Assembly: GCA_964420985.1 (NCBI GenBank)
Contig: CAYQUT010000009.1
Span: forward strand, 25,407 to 89,406
Origin: CAMCTV01 sp964420985
GTDB taxonomy: Bacteria; Bacteroidota; Bacteroidia; Flavobacteriales_D; Sanyastnellaceae
DNA: 64,000 nucleotides
Reading direction: 5' to 3'
Part shown: positions 61,924 through 64,000 of the stretch, in pieces
Numbering within the stretch: the stretch's first letter is position 1
Layout: the number at the start of each line of letters is the position of its first letter
Translations under genes and position numbers: made by a program
The notes under the pieces: generated by a model
The model's input: the letters and a program-made list of their open reading frames with translations, nothing else
Told to the model about the DNA's origin: nothing
Databases searched by the model: none

Positions 61924-62247
61924 TCAAGTGTATTTCTGTCCCCAATGGTACAATGACTCTATACTGGGCAGAAGCTTTTTTCCTTTATCCGTTAAATCGT
62001 ATTCCACGGTTGGCGGGACAGTAGCATACACCTTACGTGTAACAATCGCATTGGCTTCCAAATTCTTGAGCTCCTTAACCAGCATGCGCGTATTGATACC
62101 TTCAATCGTCCTTTCAATTTCCTTAAAACGCAACTTGCCTTTGGATAAAATATAGATGATCGGCATCGACCATTTGCCGCCTATCACATCCAAAACATCT
62201 TTCAAACTGCACTTGTATGGAATATCTTGATTTTTTTTTTCATTCAT
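61924..62247 (-). CDS. HxlR family transcriptional regulator
   Basis: The 107-residue winged-helix protein has D-V-I-G-G-K-W-S-M-P-I-I-Y-I-L, L-R-F-K-E-I-E-R-T-I-E-G-I and R-M-L-V-K-E-L, the HxlR signature set, and Y-D-L-T-D-K-G-K-K-L. Its only cysteine is Cys13, close to where the redox-sensing Cys sits in HxlR members such as HypR and YodB. It is divergent from an ene-reductase gene, a typical electrophile/redox-sensing arrangement. Confidence 0.93.
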   Translation of the reverse strand: MNEKKNQDIPYKCSLKDVLDVIGGKWSMPIIYILSKGKLRFKEIERTIEGINTRMLVKELKNLEANAIVTRKVYATVPPTVEYDLTDKGKKLLPSIESLYHWGQKYT

Positions 62248-62280
62248 AACTACCCATTTTTATTGATTGCTTTACATTGG

Positions 62281-62318
62281 GTTACTACTGTACAAAAGTG
62301 TAACTACTTTCAAAAGTA
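62281..62318. promoter_or_regulatory. Direct-repeat operator between HxlR regulator and ene-reductase
   Basis: CTACT-GTA-CAAAAGT at 62285-62299 recurs as CTACT-TT-CAAAAGT at 62304-62317, 19 bases apart (about two helical turns). The second copy includes the palindrome TACTTT-CA-AAAGTA. They lie in the 105-base divergent intergenic region upstream of TAGATTCG at 62331-62338, a possible -7 element of the reductase gene. Confidence 0.6.
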
Positions 62319-62352
62319 AAGCAATAGAACTAGATTCGGCAAAAATTAAACA

Positions 62353-63438
62353 ATGAAACTTTTAGAAACTGTCAAAATTGGGGACATCACGCTACGAAAC
62401 AGAATGGCGATGGCACCAATGACCCGTTCCAGAGCAGACTTCAGCGGTGTGGTAAGTGATTCAACCGTATTGTATTATACGCAACGCGCAAGCGCGGGGC
62501 TGATTATTAGTGAAGCCATCAACATCAGTAGACGCGCTTTAGGCAGTCCAATGACTCCGGGGCTTTTTACCGACGAGCAAATAGAAGCATGGAAAAAGGT
62601 AACCGCTAGTGTCCATGAGAATGGAGGTACTATTTATGCCCAACTTTGGCACACGGGGCGTGTCGGTCATTCATTGGTGAAAAATGGTGATACTCCTGAA
62701 GCACCTTCTGCGATTGCCATCCAGGGGCAACAACACTTCACCATGGAGGGGTTAAAAGACTATGAAACGCCGCATGAATTATCGCATGCAGAAATAAAAG
62801 CCATCATTCAGGATTACAAGAATGCCGCAATCAACGCCATACGAGCAGGATTTGATGGGGTTGAATTGCATGCTGCATTTGGATATTTACCCAACCAATT
62901 TTTAGCAGACAGCGCCAATCACAGAACCGATGAGTACGGCGGGAGCTTGGAGAATAAAAATCGATTTGTCATAGAAGTCATGCAAGAAATGGTCAATGCC
63001 ATTGGAGAAAACAAAGTCGCCATTCGCATATCCCCTACCAGTACTTACAACAACATCATGCATGCGCATCCCGTTGAGCAGTTCACCCATTTGATAACCT
63101 GTTTAAATGAGATGCCGTTGTCATATGTGCACATCATGAATGTACCATTTGCCAAAGAACAATATCCCCATTATCCCGAAAATTGTATTGACACCTTTGG
63201 AAAAATATCCCGACATTCCGTTATCGCCAATTGTGGATACAACAGAGAAACAGGAGAGGCTGAATTGCAAAAAGGCATAGCCGCAATGATTTCCTATGGC
63301 ACTTTGTTTTTGGCCAATCCTGATTTGCCCAAGCGATTCGAGCTGAATGCTGCATTGAATCAAGCCGATCGCGCCACCATGTATGGCGGAAAGGATCAAG
63401 GGTATATTGATTATCCTTTTTTAAATGAATCCAAATAA
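62353..63438 (+). CDS. Old yellow enzyme family alkene reductase, atypical H-x-x-F active site
   Basis: The 361-residue FMN-dependent protein reduces activated C=C bonds with NAD(P)H. R-M-A-M-A-P-M-T-R-S-R, W-H-T-G-R and D-S-A-N-H-R-T-D-E-Y-G-G-S are the family marks. The active-site stretch reads E-L-H173-A-A-F176-G-Y178: the substrate-binding His and the proton-donating Tyr are present, but the second ligand, normally Asn or His, is Phe. It is induced probably through the divergent HxlR regulator. Confidence 0.88.
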   Translation: MKLLETVKIGDITLRNRMAMAPMTRSRADFSGVVSDSTVLYYTQRASAGLIISEAINISRRALGSPMTPGLFTDEQIEAWKKVTASVHENGGTIYAQLWHTGRVGHSLVKNGDTPEAPSAIAIQGQQHFTMEGLKDYETPHELSHAEIKAIIQDYKNAAINAIRAGFDGVELHAAFGYLPNQFLADSANHRTDEYGGSLENKNRFVIEVMQEMVNAIGENKVAIRISPTSTYNNIMHAHPVEQFTHLITCLNEMPLSYVHIMNVPFAKEQYPHYPENCIDTFGKISRHSVIANCGYNRETGEAELQKGIAAMISYGTLFLANPDLPKRFELNAALNQADRATMYGGKDQGYIDYPFLNESK

Positions 63439-63465
63439 ATTAGAGTACAAACAATAAAAAAAATC

Positions 63466-63732
63466 ATGAACAAAGTATTGGTCATCCTCACCATCGACTT
63501 AGAAAACCTTCCCAGCAATTTTCAAGAGATCCTACAACAAGAGCGCGCGGTAGTGGCGCAATGGAAACAAGAAGGCTTTTTGGAGCAATTGTACTTGCGA
63601 CCAACCAAGAACGGAGCCATCCTCATCTTCAAAGACAAAACAGAAGAAGATGTTCAACAACTCATGTCCACCCTACCCTTTTATGTATTGAGAAAATCGA
63701 TGGAGGTGTTTCCGATGATTGCTGAAGGTTAA
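63466..63732 (+). CDS. Small protein resembling muconolactone delta-isomerase family
   Basis: The protein has 88 residues and a ferredoxin-like alpha/beta fold pattern: L-V-I-L-T-I-D-L at the start, A-V-V-A-Q-W-K-Q-E-G-F-L-E-Q-L-Y-L-R, then G-A-I-L-I-F-K-D and L-P-F-Y. This matches dimeric alpha/beta-barrel proteins of the muconolactone isomerase/YciI type. It follows the ene-reductase by 27 bases and is probably co-transcribed. Substrate unknown. Confidence 0.65.
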   Translation: MNKVLVILTIDLENLPSNFQEILQQERAVVAQWKQEGFLEQLYLRPTKNGAILIFKDKTEEDVQQLMSTLPFYVLRKSMEVFPMIAEG

Positions 63733-63814
63733 CTCACTTCCCGATACAGAAACTGAAAACAAAATACAACTCTGAAAACCCTTGGTTTTACTGAGTTTCG
63801 TGTTTTTTTCGAGC

Positions 63815-63982
63815 AACAAATGAGCAACTACTCATCAGATTTTGACATTGTTGAGTTACAAGTCAGCAACAAAAAAGAACGACAAAACGAAGATAAAATA
63901 AATTTTTCATACTTGTTTTTTGTTACCGTTCTTTTCTGTTTTGTTCCTTGATTTTAATTCCTGAATTTGTTGCGCATTTGTT
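63815..63982. repeat. Inverted repeat in the non-coding right end
   Basis: AACAAATGAGCAAC at 63815-63828 recurs inverted as GTTGCGCATTTGTT at 63969-63982, with one mismatch. Between them are AT-rich sequences, including partial inverted similarity of AAAGAACG and CGTTCTTT. A small hairpin AAAACC-CTT-GGTTTT is at 63775-63789. No gene is visible in 63733-64000. Repeat pairs like this can mark attachment or regulatory sites, but nothing confirms it here. Confidence 0.4.
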
Positions 63983-64000
63983 CAAATTTCAACACGATGA

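Noticed and set aside
1..64000. tRNA, rRNA and insertion sequences
   Set aside because: I checked the intergenic gaps and saw no cloverleaf, rRNA segment, transposase or terminal repeat.

Overview
The window is chromosomal DNA from a member of the Bacteroidota, most likely a Flavobacteriales-type organism. The evidence is a short primary sigma factor without region 1.1, a type B sorting domain of the type IX secretion system, a transketolase split over two genes, carotenoid genes of the CruF/CrtD type, and at least fifteen gene starts preceded by the Bacteroidota -7 promoter element TAnnTTTG. There are no rRNA, tRNA, CRISPR or insertion-sequence features. No gene-free stretch exceeds 300 bases; the longest are 63733-64000, 32176-32429 and 2232-2460. 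Coding density is very high, with many 1-30 base overlaps.

Layout. 1-3943: PagL-like lipid A deacylase (5' end cut by the window), DUF2807 lipoprotein, YbgC-type thioesterase and dnaA. 3942-7655 (mostly minus): a carotenoid locus (CruF-like hydratase, CrtD-like desaturase, ferredoxin-NADP reductase) interrupted by a MazEF-like toxin-antitoxin pair. 7853-19093 (all plus): an Fe(II)/2-oxoglutarate-type dioxygenase, a DUF7009-like gene, moaA and moeA; then an outer-membrane protein, a GT39-like transferase, a metallo-hydrolase, two SGNH proteins and an MBOAT acyltransferase, which look like a surface-polysaccharide O-acylation locus. 19098-24963 (minus): pfkA, gap, a BadF-type sugar kinase, pgmB and a maltose phosphorylase, divergent from a NrtR-type Nudix regulator with a perfect 21-base palindrome between them.

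25793-36104: tryptophan 2,3-dioxygenase plus aldehyde dehydrogenase, a MORN-repeat protein, a large DUF2723 membrane protein, HigBA, the split transketolase and a TonB-domain protein. 36119-39682: rpsO, pnp and rpoD with clear promoter and terminators. 39692-48464: small membrane proteins, a T4-type lysozyme, an NAD(P)-binding protein, rlmF, a BBP2-type porin, an OmpA/PD40 envelope protein, 3-hydroxyacyl-CoA dehydrogenase, a short-repeat DUF6150-like secreted protein, pirin and an unknown exported protein. 48609-64000: a secreted T9SS type B protein, a cystathionine gamma-synthase-family enzyme, htpG, LemA-TPM-TPM, a GAF histidine kinase, LOG protein, LMW-PTP, tcdA, a TatD-like protein, a GNAT-like protein, YjdM, a divergent HxlR/ene-reductase pair, and a non-coding right end with an inverted repeat.

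The most interesting points are: the maltose-to-glycolysis operon with its own candidate operator; the two-class spacing of TAnnTTTG elements to start codons, which predicts several leaderless mRNAs; the toxin-antitoxin pair inserted inside the carotenoid locus; active-site substitutions in PfkA, the ene-reductase and one SGNH protein; and the direct-repeat operator of the HxlR/ene-reductase pair. I did not find a convincing new defence system.
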